A DNA stretch of 44,567 bases from the NCBI RefSeq assembly GCF_014656545.1, contig NZ_BNDS01000010.1, positions 62,611 through 107,177 of the forward strand. The letters run 5' to 3'. The position numbers were made by a program, and so were the translations under genes. The first letter of the stretch is position 1; every line of letters begins with the position of its first letter. Under the pieces are notes generated by a model that saw only the letters and a program-made list of their open reading frames with translations, did no database searches and was not told the origin of the DNA. Origin of the DNA: Neobacillus kokaensis. GTDB taxonomy: Bacteria > Bacillota > Bacilli > Bacillales > Cytobacillaceae. This document shows positions 1 through 8,423 of this stretch, in pieces.

Positions 1-8
1 ACAAGCAC

Positions 9-112
9 TGATTTTGACCGAGCTTAGTAAAAATCGAGGGATGCGGGCAGAATAACTGCTTGATTTTGACCGCAATAGTACAAAACGAAGGACCTGCGGG
101 CAAAATACCTCT
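9..112. repeat. Two tandem imperfect ~52-bp repeats
   Basis: Two consecutive copies start at 9 and 61, each opening with TGATTTTGACCG and carrying a TGCGGGCA-AATA block near the end, which gives a 52-bp period. Copies are imperfect. The array may extend left of the window. Similar units lie at the far right end in the opposite orientation (44455-44567), which suggests a dispersed intergenic repeat family. No coding capacity is visible. A possible -10 (TACAAT, 145-150) for the helicase gene follows the array. Confidence 0.7.
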
Positions 113-184
113 TAATTTATTTCCCAGTCAACTGTAAAGTCTGCTACAATAAAACCAAACACACATTCCTATAGGTGGTTTTCC

Positions 185-2458
185 ATGAAAAATGAAGTAA
201 ATATATCAGTCAGGACTCTAGTCGAATATGTATTAAAATCAGGCAGCATTGATTCCCAGTTCCGATCGCAAAAGTCACTTGCAGAAGGGACAAGAGTGCA
301 TCAGAAAATCCAAAAAATGTACGAGGACGGGGATCAAAAGGAAGTGTATCTGTGCGCTGAAATTCCATTTGAAGACCTGACATTCGTTATCGACGGCCGG
401 TGCGATGGATTGTTAGTAAAAGACGGTACAACTACAATTGACGAAATTAAGTCATTCACCCAGCCTGTGGATCAACTAGAACAAGAAGGCTATCCGGTAC
501 ACTGGGCACAAGCCCAAATGTATGCCTACATGTATGCCATAGACAAACAATTAAAAGAAATCGAAGTACAGCTTACATATGTTCACAAAGAAACAGAAGA
601 AATACGTCGTATTAAGAAAACCTTCACCTTCAAAGATTTAGAAACTATCGTGTTTAATATTCTAAAAAACTATGCTCCCTTCGCAAGGCTCCAGCTGGAA
701 CACCAGGCAAATAGAACTGCAAGCAGCAAAGAACTTCTTTTTCCTTTCCCCAAATACAGGGAAGGACAACGGAAATTAGCGGGCGCCGTCTACAAAACGA
801 TTGCTGATGAAAAAAATCTATTCGTTCAAGCACCGACCGGAATCGGTAAAACCATATCAACACTTTTTCCTGCCGTCAAAGCAATGGGGGAAGGGCAGTT
901 AACTAAAGTATTCTACCTTACTGCCAAAACCATAACGCGGACAACAGCAGAAGAAGCGTTTGATAGGATGCGTTCCTCGGGTCTTAACCTCCAAGCGGTA
1001 ACCATCACCGCTAAGGAAAAGGTTTGTTTTAAAGAGGAGTCAATTTGTCAGAAAGAGCATTGTGAATTTGCCGATGGCTACTATGAGCGGATTAATCGAG
1101 CCATACTAGACATTTTAACGTATGAACAGGCAATGACCCGGGAAGTAGTAGAAACCTATGCCCGTAAACACAGGGTTTGCCCATTTGAATTTTCCATTGA
1201 CCTTGCCTATGCCGCGGATGCAGTCATCTGTGATTATAACTATGTTTTTGACCCCCGGGTGTCGCTTAAACGTTTATTAGAAGATCAAAAGAGGTCAACG
1301 GCTTTATTAGTGGATGAAGCCCATAATCTCGTTGACCGCGGACGAGAGATGTTTTCTGCCAGCATTTATAAGCAGCTATTTCTCCAATTAAAAAAGGAAT
1401 TTAAAGGAGTGAACAAAGCGATTTATGATGCATCCAGCAATGTCAACTCCTGGTTCATATCGTTAAAAAAGAAATCAGATGAAAATGAGTTTGTTTTAGA
1501 CAGCCTGGATCATTATCTAAAAGAGCTCCTCGTTCAATTTTCCGAAGCAGCCGAGCAAATGTTAAAGACAGGAAGCTTCCCTAAACTTTTAGAAGCATAC
1601 TTTGAAGCACAGAGTTTTTTAAAAATTGCTGAATTTCTTGATGATCATTATGTCATTTATGCTGAAAAAACAAGAAATGACGTAATCTTAAAGCTATTTT
1701 GCATTAACCCATCACAATTATTGCAAAAAATGGGGAAAGGCTATCGTTCAAGCGTGTTTTTCTCGGCAACCCTTTCGCCACTAGCCTATTACCGGGATAT
1801 TCTTGGGGGCAATACAGATGATTATCAGCTTTCGGTACCATCACCATTTTCAAAAGAACAGACGGAAATCTATATCAAGCCATTGTCAACTCGTTACCGC
1901 GACCGCGAACGAACTAAGAATCAGATAGTAAGCCTGATTCAATCCGTAACACAAAATAATAAAGGGAATTTTTTAATCTTTTTCTCTTCATATCAATATC
2001 TTCAAACTATTTACGATGAATTTCAAAAAGCAAGCCCCGAGATAAATACACTCTTGCAGACAATAAACATGACAGAAAATGACAGGGAAGCATTTCTTAA
2101 TAACTTTCAGCCTAACCAAACGAAAAGCTTAGTCGGCTTTGCTGTTCTTGGCGGTATTTTTTCCGAAGGGGTCGATTTAATTGGTGAGCGCCTTAATGGA
2201 GTTGTTATCATTGGTGTTGGATTGCCGCAATTATGCTTTGAGCGAAACCTAATTAAAGAGCATTTTACTCAAAATGGTAAAAACGGCTATGATTATGCCT
2301 ATGTATATCCAGGATTCAACAAGGTGTTGCAGGCAGGCGGAAGACTTATTCGGTCTGAAACGGATCAGGGCACCATCATACTGGTGGACGACCGATTCCT
2401 AACCACAAAATATCAAAATCTCCTGCCGCAGGAATGGCAGGATTATACTGTAATGTAA
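185..2458 (+). CDS. Cas4-like nuclease / XPD-DinG-type Fe-S helicase fusion
   Basis: A 757-residue superfamily 2 DNA helicase of the DEAD_2 (XPD/DinG) type with an N-terminal PD-(D/E)XK nuclease-like domain. Nuclease signatures are D70-G-R-C-D74, D86-E87-I-K89 and a Q/Y-rich helix (QAQMYAYMYA, about 109-118). Helicase signatures are Walker A PTGIGKT (217-223), four cysteines (281, 288, 293, 332) placed like the 4Fe-4S ligands of XPD, and a VDEAHN box (376-381). A C-terminal SF2 domain holds the GRLIRSETDQG arginine-finger motif. It differs from Bacillus subtilis DinG, which has an exonuclease domain of another fold. It stands alone, with its own terminator downstream. The start has a GGTGG ribosome site at 173-178. 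A role in DNA repair or processing of structured DNA is inferred; the substrate is unknown. Confidence 0.85.
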   Translation: MKNEVNISVRTLVEYVLKSGSIDSQFRSQKSLAEGTRVHQKIQKMYEDGDQKEVYLCAEIPFEDLTFVIDGRCDGLLVKDGTTTIDEIKSFTQPVDQLEQEGYPVHWAQAQMYAYMYAIDKQLKEIEVQLTYVHKETEEIRRIKKTFTFKDLETIVFNILKNYAPFARLQLEHQANRTASSKELLFPFPKYREGQRKLAGAVYKTIADEKNLFVQAPTGIGKTISTLFPAVKAMGEGQLTKVFYLTAKTITRTTAEEAFDRMRSSGLNLQAVTITAKEKVCFKEESICQKEHCEFADGYYERINRAILDILTYEQAMTREVVETYARKHRVCPFEFSIDLAYAADAVICDYNYVFDPRVSLKRLLEDQKRSTALLVDEAHNLVDRGREMFSASIYKQLFLQLKKEFKGVNKAIYDASSNVNSWFISLKKKSDENEFVLDSLDHYLKELLVQFSEAAEQMLKTGSFPKLLEAYFEAQSFLKIAEFLDDHYVIYAEKTRNDVILKLFCINPSQLLQKMGKGYRSSVFFSATLSPLAYYRDILGGNTDDYQLSVPSPFSKEQTEIYIKPLSTRYRDRERTKNQIVSLIQSVTQNNKGNFLIFFSSYQYLQTIYDEFQKASPEINTLLQTINMTENDREAFLNNFQPNQTKSLVGFAVLGGIFSEGVDLIGERLNGVVIIGVGLPQLCFERNLIKEHFTQNGKNGYDYAYVYPGFNKVLQAGGRLIRSETDQGTIILVDDRFLTTKYQNLLPQEWQDYTVM

Positions 2459-2461
2459 AAG

Positions 2462-2489
2462 AGCGCGATGAAACATTCGTGCTTTTTTT
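2462..2489 (+). terminator. Rho-independent terminator after the helicase gene
   Basis: AGCGCGA pairs with TCGTGCT (one G-T wobble), followed by seven Ts. It lies two bases past the stop codon. Confidence 0.7.
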
Positions 2490-2511
2490 CTAAATATTTT
2501 TAATTAAATAG

Positions 2512-2540
2512 TGGCAAGTTTGCCAGGTATGTCATATAAT
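2512..2540 (+). promoter_or_regulatory. feo promoter with palindromic operator candidate
   Basis: A perfect -10 (TATAAT, 2535-2540) lies 17 nt downstream of a weak -35 (TGGCAA, 2512-2517). The -35 is the left arm of a perfect palindrome TGGCAA-GT-TTGCCA (2512-2525). This placement suits a repressor or activator site. It does not resemble a Fur box (GATAATGATTATCATTATC), which would be the expected control for feo. Confidence 0.5.
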
Positions 2541-2588
2541 TAACAAAAAGTTGCGTTGGGGAAACATTTTAAGGAAGGGGAAAGACAA

Positions 2589-2843
2589 ATGGTCCAACCT
2601 AAAATTATCAAGCTAGTGGATGGAGAAAAAGGAAATATTATAAAAATTACGGATTTACAATTAGACGGTGTGATGAGAAGAAGATTACTTGATTTAGGAT
2701 TTATCAAAGGCGCCCAGGTAGAGGTTGTACGAAAAAGCCCGCTTGGTGACCCTATTGCCTTTCGCGTCAGTCAAACGACCATTGCTTTACGAAAAGAGGA
2801 AAGTTCAAAAATAGAAGGGGAGCTGATTTCCAATGGGGAATGA
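2589..2843 (+). CDS. feoA: FeoA, ferrous iron transport small SH3-like protein
   Basis: An 84-residue cytoplasmic FeoA protein (SH3-like beta barrel) that acts with FeoB in Fe(II) uptake. Family features are the N-terminal 'L...G....I..L..D...RRRLLDLGF..GA.VEVVRKSPLGDPI.FRV' pattern, including MRRRLLDLGF and the hydrophobic core ending IALRKEES. The start at 2589 is chosen because AAGGAAGGGG (2572-2581) sits just upstream; an in-frame start at 2556 lacks a ribosome site. The 3' end overlaps the next gene by 11 bp, so the two are translationally coupled. Confidence 0.9.
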   Translation: MVQPKIIKLVDGEKGNIIKITDLQLDGVMRRRLLDLGFIKGAQVEVVRKSPLGDPIAFRVSQTTIALRKEESSKIEGELISNGE

Positions 2844-3525
2844 GTATCGGATTGCGTTAGCAGGAAACCCGAATACTGGAAAAAGCACGTTATTTAACGC
2901 GTTAACTGGATTAAGGCAGCATACCGGCAACTGGGCAGGGAAAACCGTTTCGCTTGCACAAGGAAGCGTTGAATATAAAAACAAAACATTTCAATTCATT
3001 GACCTGCCGGGCACCTACTCACTTTTTTCAAACTCAAAAGATGAAGAAGTTGCACGTAATTACATTGTGTTTGAAAAACCGGATGTGACACTGGTTGTTC
3101 TTGACGCCACTTCTTTAGAAAGAAACTTCAACCTTGCGCTTCAAGTGCTAGAAATGACAAAAAATGTGATAATCTGCATAAATCTTATCGATATCGCGGA
3201 AAAACAGGGAATCGAAATTAAGGAACGACTGCTGACAAACAGGCTCGGCGTTCCGGTAATAAAAATTTCAGCAAGAAATAAAATCGGCTTCCCACTGCTC
3301 CTTGACACGATTGATCGGATTGTCACCGGGGCAATTGAATGCCAGCCGTTAGTGCTTCAATATCCAGACGAAATTGAGGAAAAGATTCGTCAAATAGAGC
3401 CGCATGTTAGGGCGATTGTTGGTGATCATGTATCCGCCAGGTGGGTCGCACTGCGTCTATTGGATGGGGATGAATCCTTATTGGATGAAATCAATAGATT
3501 GATAACGTTAAAGGGGGCTTCCTAA
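2833..3525 (+). CDS. feoB: FeoB N-terminal GTPase protein (split FeoB, part 1)
   Basis: A 230-residue cytosolic G-protein domain of the Fe(II) transporter FeoB, encoded as a separate polypeptide. G1 is GNPNTGKST (11-19), followed by TGLRQHTGNWAGKTV, the FeoB-specific switch I region. G3 is DLPG (57-60), G4 is NLID (117-120) and G5 is ISAR (145-148). The helical GDI-like region fills the rest and ends in a stop codon where canonical FeoB continues into the membrane domain. The TAA is followed with no gap by the ATG of the membrane half, which has its own ribosome site AAGGGGG (3511-3517). The split therefore looks like a functional two-gene arrangement, not a recent frameshift. Confidence 0.9.
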   Translation: MGNEYRIALAGNPNTGKSTLFNALTGLRQHTGNWAGKTVSLAQGSVEYKNKTFQFIDLPGTYSLFSNSKDEEVARNYIVFEKPDVTLVVLDATSLERNFNLALQVLEMTKNVIICINLIDIAEKQGIEIKERLLTNRLGVPVIKISARNKIGFPLLLDTIDRIVTGAIECQPLVLQYPDEIEEKIRQIEPHVRAIVGDHVSARWVALRLLDGDESLLDEINRLITLKGAS

Positions 3526-4899
3526 ATGCATATTGAACAGCTGTATAAGGAAGCTCAAAAGCTGTCTACAAAGCAGTTAAGAGATGACATTGTTCAGCAT
3601 CTACATGAGCGAAGTCATCTATTGTGTCAAGAAGGGATTACCTATAATAAGGCGAAAAAGGATACAAAAACTGAAAAACTGGATGCGATTTTCACCTCAC
3701 CGATTTTCGGATTTCCGATTATGATGATCATGCTTGGGACTGTATTTTATATCACGATTGCTGGAGCCAATGTTCCATCTTCGCTTTTAGCCGATTTTTT
3801 TGGCTGGCTTGAATCGCAGCTTACAGCCTTATTTACTTTCCTTCATGCCCCTGAATGGCTGCACGGGATGCTCATACTCGGTTTATTTAGAGGAACAGCT
3901 TGGGTCATTGCTGTCATGCTTCCGCCAATGGCCATCTTTTTTCCAACCTTCGCTCTACTTGAGAATTATGGGTATCTACCAAGGGTAGCCTTTAACATGG
4001 ATCGTCTATTTAAAAAGGTCGGAGCACATGGGAAGCAGTCGTTAACGATGGCAATGGGCTTTGGCTGTAATGCTGCTGCGGTAATTTCGACACGAATTAT
4101 CGAATCACCCCGGGAGCGGATGCTCGCGATTTTAACCAATAACTTTGTTCCATGTAATGGCCGCTGGGGCACATTAATTGTCTTTGCTTCATTATTTATG
4201 GCGGCCGGTTTTACTGGTGGAATGAAATCACTGGTGACAACAGGGATATTAGTCGGCATTGTTCTATTTGGGATTCTCATAACCTTCTTCGTCTCTTGGT
4301 TTCTTTCAAAAACAGCTTTAAAAGGAATCCCAACCCACTATACATTGGAACTGCCGCCATATCGAAAGCCGAAGATATTCGATACTGTTATTCGGGCATC
4401 GGCAACAAAATCGTGGTCCGTACTTGTTCGCGCCGTTAAGGTTGCCGCTCCTGCTGCAATCTTAACCTGGGTATTTGCCAACATTTACATTGGGGATTCA
4501 AGTATATTGCTCCATGCCGTTAATTTCTTAGATCCTTTTGGCAGATTGCTTGGATTAGACGGTTATATCATGATGGCATTTATCTTAGGATTGCCAGCGA
4601 ATGAAATTGTTCTGCCGATTTTATTAATGGGGTATTTGTCAACTGGTTCATTAACAGAAGTAAAGAGCATGGTAGATTTAAAGAAAATATTCCTTGACCA
4701 TGGCTGGACATGGCTTACAGCTTTGAATATGATGCTATTCTCGCTTTTACATTACCCATGCGGGACAACTTTAGTAAATATTTATAAAGAAACAAAAAGT
4801 AAAAAATGGACCTTCATGGCCTTTCTCATTCCAACTGTTATTGCCATTGTCATCCCGCTTATGATAACTCAAACAGTGAGGTTTTTCGGCTGGATTTAA
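3526..4899 (+). CDS. feoB: FeoB membrane permease protein (split FeoB, part 2)
   Basis: A 457-residue integral membrane half of FeoB. After a hydrophilic N-terminus (about 1-58) come multiple membrane segments with the two Gate regions. The first includes GFGCNAAAV, TRIIESPRERML and NNFVPCNGR; the second includes LGLPANEIVLPI and the C-terminal HYPCGTTLVNIYKET. The conserved Cys, Pro and Asn residues expected for the Fe(II) path are present. It should form the transport channel together with the separate GTPase encoded immediately upstream. Start ATG 3526 directly follows the TAA of that gene, and expression probably depends on coupled translation. No terminator is obvious before the next small gene. 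Confidence 0.92.
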   Translation: MHIEQLYKEAQKLSTKQLRDDIVQHLHERSHLLCQEGITYNKAKKDTKTEKLDAIFTSPIFGFPIMMIMLGTVFYITIAGANVPSSLLADFFGWLESQLTALFTFLHAPEWLHGMLILGLFRGTAWVIAVMLPPMAIFFPTFALLENYGYLPRVAFNMDRLFKKVGAHGKQSLTMAMGFGCNAAAVISTRIIESPRERMLAILTNNFVPCNGRWGTLIVFASLFMAAGFTGGMKSLVTTGILVGIVLFGILITFFVSWFLSKTALKGIPTHYTLELPPYRKPKIFDTVIRASATKSWSVLVRAVKVAAPAAILTWVFANIYIGDSSILLHAVNFLDPFGRLLGLDGYIMMAFILGLPANEIVLPILLMGYLSTGSLTEVKSMVDLKKIFLDHGWTWLTALNMMLFSLLHYPCGTTLVNIYKETKSKKWTFMAFLIPTVIAIVIPLMITQTVRFFGWI

Positions 4900-4968
4900 A
4901 GATCTATGTATTTTTTAAAATAGAGTGGGAATACTGTTTGGGAAAAAATGAACCAAAGGAGAGACGTA

Positions 4969-5214
4969 ATGTCTATTGAAGAAGGTACAAAGTTTCAAAT
5001 TTCTCAAGGTATTCAAGGTTATTTTAACCACGCTGAATCAATGACCGTGATAACTAATAACGGGACGACTGTACAGTTTACGCTTGGGGAAGGCAAAGGG
5101 CAAGGTGCCATGCCAATCGACCATTTAAACTATTTATTGAAACGTTCAAATTTAACTAAAATCCCAAATAAAAGAGCATTATTAAATTCAGAGAATGAAG
5201 AACAAATCAGCTAA
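4969..5214 (+). CDS. Small unknown protein downstream of feoB
   Basis: An 81-residue soluble protein I do not recognise. The start at 4969 is preferred because AAAGGAGAG lies at 4955-4963; an in-frame ATG at 4948 has no ribosome site. The middle (TVITNNGTTVQFTLGEGKGQGAMPIDHL) suggests a small beta-strand domain followed by a helix, with a charged tail. It lies 69 bp after feoB on the same strand and ends at a good terminator, so it may be the last gene of the feo transcript. Whether it takes part in iron uptake is unknown. Confidence 0.7.
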   Translation: MSIEEGTKFQISQGIQGYFNHAESMTVITNNGTTVQFTLGEGKGQGAMPIDHLNYLLKRSNLTKIPNKRALLNSENEEQIS

Positions 5215-5226
5215 ATCTCAAAAACT

Positions 5227-5257
5227 GGACTTCCATTAAACATGGAGGTCCTTTTTT
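5227..5257 (+). terminator. Rho-independent terminator ending the feo region
   Basis: GGACTTCCAT pairs with ATGGAGGTCC (one G-T wobble), with a five-base loop and six Ts. Confidence 0.85.
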
Positions 5258-5275
5258 ATATTATACCTTTATAAC

Positions 5276-5334
5276 GCAAAATAATTTTGCTGACATATTA
5301 AACAACATAAAAATTTTGCGCCAAAATATTTTGC
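5276..5334. promoter_or_regulatory. Candidate RocR upstream activating sites
   Basis: A perfect palindrome GCAAAAT-A-ATTTTGC (5276-5290) is followed by an overlapping pair of palindromes, ATTTTG-CGC-CAAAAT (5313-5327) and CAAAAT-ATTTTG (5322-5333). All use the same half-site, ATTTTGC/GCAAAAT. They sit about 85 and 40-60 bp upstream of the -24 element, the usual place for enhancer sites of sigma-54 activators. RocR, encoded downstream, is the natural candidate to bind them; this is inference. Confidence 0.6.
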
Positions 5335-5373
5335 ATTAATAAAGAAAATGCCTGAAAATTAGGTTTTCAATGT

Positions 5374-5389
5374 TGGCACGATACTTGCA
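5374..5389 (+). promoter_or_regulatory. Sigma-54 (SigL) -24/-12 promoter of rocA
   Basis: TGGCACG (5374-5380), four bases, then TTGCA (5385-5389): an exact match to the sigma-54 consensus TGGCACG-N4-TTGCA. It lies 41 bp upstream of the rocA start codon. Confidence 0.92.
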
Positions 5390-5429
5390 TAATAAATATT
5401 CGGAACGGAATTACAAGGAGGAATTACAC

Positions 5430-6974
5430 ATGAAGCCTTATACACATGAACCATTTACAAATTTTGCTGAAGAAAAAAATAAACAAGCATTCCAAGAAGC
5501 TTTAAATTATGTTCAAAGTCAACTAGGAAAAGAGTATCCAGTCATCATTGGCGGAGAATCTATTCATACGGATAAAAAAATTACTTCTATTAATCCAGCA
5601 AATAAAGAAGAAGTGATTGGCCAAGTATCAATGGCTGATCAAGAATTGGCAGAGAAAGCCATGCAGGAAGCTTTAACAACCTTTGAAACTTGGAAAAAAT
5701 GGAAACCTGAGCATCGTGCGAATATTATCTTCCGTGCAGCAGCAATGCTTCGTCGTCGTAAGCATGAATTTTCTGCTTACCTTGTAAAGGAAGCTGGCAA
5801 GCCATGGAAAGAAGCGGATGCTGATACAGCAGAAGCCATCGACTTCCTAGAGTATTATGGAAGACAAATGTTACGTATTAAAGAAGGTTTCCCTGTAAAC
5901 AGCCGAGATGGGGAGTTCAATCAATTCCACTATATCCCGCTTGGAGTTGGAATTATTATTTCACCATTTAACTTCCCTCTAGCTATTATGGCTGGAACAA
6001 CAGTTGCAGCGATTGTATCAGGTAATACAGTTCTTCTAAAGCCTGCTAACTCAACACCTGTTGTTGCTGCAAAATTTGTTGAGTTAATGTACGAAGCAGG
6101 TCTTCCAAAAGGAGTCCTTAACTTTGTTCCTGGAAGCGGGGCACAGATCGGTGATTATCTAGTAGACCATCCCAAAACTCGCTTCGTATCATTCACTGGT
6201 TCACGCGAGGTTGGCTGTCGCATTAATGAACGTGCTGCCAAAATTAATCCGGGACAAATCTGGATTAAACGTGTTATTGCAGAAATGGGCGGAAAAGACA
6301 CAGTGGTTGTCGATAACGATGCCGATTTAGACTTAGCAGCAGCAAGTATTGTATATTCTGCCTTTGGTTTCTCAGGTCAGAAATGTTCAGCAGGCTCCCG
6401 AGCTGTTATTCATCAAGATGTGTACGATGTAGTGCTTGAAAAAGCTGTTGCTTTAACCAAAACACTCACTATCGGAAATCCGGAAGACCTTAATAACTAT
6501 ATGGGACCAGTTATTGATGACAAATCGTTCAAGAAAATTATGAACTATATTGAAGTCGGTAAGGAAGAAGGCAGACTTATGACTGGCGGAGAAGGTGATG
6601 ATTCTAAAGGGTACTTCATCCAACCAACAATTTTTGCTGATCTTGATGAAAAATCTCGTCTAATGCAGGAAGAAATCTTTGGCCCAGTCGTAGCGTTCTG
6701 TAAGGCACGTGACTTTGACCATATGATGACAATTGCTAATAATACTGATTATGGCTTAACAGGTGCTTTAATCACTAATAATCGCGAGCATATCGAACGG
6801 GCACGTGAAGAATTCCACGTTGGCAACCTTTATTTTAACCGCGGCTGTACCGGTGCCATTGTAGGGTACCAGCCATTTGGCGGCTTTAATATGTCCGGAA
6901 CAGATTCCAAAGCTGGCGGACCTGATTATTTATTACTTCATATGCAAGCTAAAACAACTGCTGAAACTCTATAA
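5430..6974 (+). CDS. rocA: L-glutamate gamma-semialdehyde (1-pyrroline-5-carboxylate) dehydrogenase
   Basis: A 514-residue NAD-dependent aldehyde dehydrogenase that oxidises glutamate semialdehyde (the open form of P5C) to glutamate, the last step of arginine, ornithine and proline breakdown. Catalytic residues are visible: E285 in AEMGGKD and nucleophile C319 in GQKCSAGSR, with the cofactor motif [13 protein letters not shown] (198-210) and FTGSREVG (255-262). Length matches B. subtilis RocA (515). Start 5430 follows AAGGAGG (5415-5421); the longer reading frame from 5370 would overlap the promoter itself. It is expressed from a sigma-54 promoter and followed by rocD. A proline-pathway paralogue (PutC) is the main alternative, but the RocR/RocD context favours RocA. 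Confidence 0.93.
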   Translation: MKPYTHEPFTNFAEEKNKQAFQEALNYVQSQLGKEYPVIIGGESIHTDKKITSINPANKEEVIGQVSMADQELAEKAMQEALTTFETWKKWKPEHRANIIFRAAAMLRRRKHEFSAYLVKEAGKPWKEADADTAEAIDFLEYYGRQMLRIKEGFPVNSRDGEFNQFHYIPLGVGIIISPFNFPLAIMAGTTVAAIVSGNTVLLKPANSTPVVAAKFVELMYEAGLPKGVLNFVPGSGAQIGDYLVDHPKTRFVSFTGSREVGCRINERAAKINPGQIWIKRVIAEMGGKDTVVVDNDADLDLAAASIVYSAFGFSGQKCSAGSRAVIHQDVYDVVLEKAVALTKTLTIGNPEDLNNYMGPVIDDKSFKKIMNYIEVGKEEGRLMTGGEGDDSKGYFIQPTIFADLDEKSRLMQEEIFGPVVAFCKARDFDHMMTIANNTDYGLTGALITNNREHIERAREEFHVGNLYFNRGCTGAIVGYQPFGGFNMSGTDSKAGGPDYLLLHMQAKTTAETL

Positions 6975-6989
6975 CCATTGATGATAGAG

Positions 6990-7016
6990 GCGGAGAGCTT
7001 CACCTGAAGCTCCCGC
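6990..7016 (+). terminator. Intergenic hairpin between rocA and rocD
   Basis: GCGG (6990-6993) pairs with CCGC (7013-7016) and GAGCTTC (6995-7001) with GAAGCTC (7006-7012), with a four-base loop and one bulged A. Only TTTATAT follows, so termination would be weak. It could be a partial attenuator or an mRNA-stabilising or processing stem. No second promoter is evident before rocD, so some readthrough is expected. Confidence 0.5.
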
Positions 7017-7054
7017 TTTATATAAAACGGTCGATTAAAGAAGGGAGAAACAAT

Positions 7055-8257
7055 ATGACGATGACAACTTCCAAAACTACTGAAATCATTGAACAAACAC
7101 AAAAATTCGGGGCTAACAACTACCATCCGCTGCCAATCGTTATTTCCAAAGCAGAGGGTGTTTGGGTAGAAAGTCCAGAAGGCAACCGTTACATGGATAT
7201 GCTTAGTGCTTATTCCGCTGTAAACCAAGGACACAGACATCCAAAGATTATTCAAGCATTAAAGGATCAAGCAGATAAAGTAACTTTAACTTCACGTGCT
7301 TTCCATAATGACCAGCTTGGTTTATGGTATGAAAAAGTTTGTAAATTAACGAATAAAAATATGGCACTTCCGATGAACACCGGTGCTGAAGCAGTTGAAA
7401 CAGCTCTTAAAGCTGCACGCCGCTGGGGATATGACGTTAAAGGCATTGCCGAAAACCAAGCAGAAATCATTGCATGTAACGGTAATTTTCACGGCCGTAC
7501 AATGGGTGCTGTATCATTATCATCTGATCCAGAATATAAGCGCGGCTTCGGTCCAATGCTTCCAGGTATTAAATTAATTCCTTATGGTGATCTGGAAGCA
7601 CTAAAAGCTGTGATTACTCCTAATACAGCGGCATTTATCCTTGAACCAATCCAAGGGGAAGCAGGGATTATCGTTCCACCAGCAGGTTTCTTAAAAGCTG
7701 CTTATGATTTATGTAAAGAAAATAATGTTCTATTCATCTGTGATGAAATTCAAGCAGGCCTAGCTCGTACTGGTAAATTGTTCGCTTACGAGTGGGAAGG
7801 CATTGAACCTGACATGTTAATTTTAGGAAAAGCACTTGGCGGCGGAGTATTCCCAATTTCTTGCGTAGTTGCTAATTCCGATATTTTAGGAGTATTTAAC
7901 CCGGGGTCACACGGTTCCACTTTTGGCGGTAACCCGCTTGCTTGTGCCGTTTCGATTGCTGCACTTGAAGTAATCGAAGAGGAAAAACTGGCTGAACGTT
8001 CTTTAGAATTAGGTAATTACTTCCTTGAACAATTACGAACAATCGAAAATCCTATTGTGAAAGAAATTAGAGGCAGAGGATTGTTTATCGGTGTTGAATT
8101 AACGGAGGAAGCAAGACCTTATTGCGAGCAGTTGAAGGATAAAGGATTATTATGTAAAGAGACACATGATACCGTCATCCGTTTTGCTCCGCCGCTAATC
8201 ATAACAAAAGAAGAAATCGATTGGGCAGTTGAAAAAATTAAAGAGGTATTAGCATAA
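7055..8257 (+). CDS. rocD: Ornithine aminotransferase
   Basis: A 400-residue class III PLP-dependent aminotransferase converting ornithine plus 2-oxoglutarate to glutamate semialdehyde plus glutamate, feeding RocA upstream. Signatures are [19 protein letters not shown] (108-126), FHGRTMGA (145-152), LEPIQGEAG (196-204), the CDEIQAG cofactor-binding Asp (D230) and the Schiff-base lysine K259 in [10 protein letters not shown]. Length is that of RocD (401 in B. subtilis). Start 7055 is preceded by AAGAAGGGAGA. It is probably co-transcribed with rocA from the sigma-54 promoter at 5374 and ends at a strong terminator. Arginase (rocF) and permease (rocE, rocC) genes are not in this window. Confidence 0.94.
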   Translation: MTMTTSKTTEIIEQTQKFGANNYHPLPIVISKAEGVWVESPEGNRYMDMLSAYSAVNQGHRHPKIIQALKDQADKVTLTSRAFHNDQLGLWYEKVCKLTNKNMALPMNTGAEAVETALKAARRWGYDVKGIAENQAEIIACNGNFHGRTMGAVSLSSDPEYKRGFGPMLPGIKLIPYGDLEALKAVITPNTAAFILEPIQGEAGIIVPPAGFLKAAYDLCKENNVLFICDEIQAGLARTGKLFAYEWEGIEPDMLILGKALGGGVFPISCVVANSDILGVFNPGSHGSTFGGNPLACAVSIAALEVIEEEKLAERSLELGNYFLEQLRTIENPIVKEIRGRGLFIGVELTEEARPYCEQLKDKGLLCKETHDTVIRFAPPLIITKEEIDWAVEKIKEVLA

Positions 8258-8280
8258 GAATTCTTTGAATAAAATAACGG

Positions 8281-8309
8281 ACTCTTTCCGGTCTCGGAAA
8301 GAGTTTTTT
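8281..8309 (+). terminator. Rho-independent terminator after rocD
   Basis: A perfect 10-bp stem ACTCTTTCCG / CGGAAAGAGT with a four-base loop, then a T run. Confidence 0.92.
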
Positions 8310-8423
8310 CTATATCGATGCTTATTTCATTTGATTTTGTATTACTATATACTTGTATGGTTAATATGTAATGCAAGTACTAGTAGGACAATGTCCTTCC
8401 TTTAATCAGGATAGGAGGGGAAA

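Noticed and set aside
2459..2588. Fur box upstream of feoA
   Set aside because: I found no GATAAT-type 7-1-7 or 19-bp Fur site; the only clear dyad is TGGCAAGTTTGCCA.
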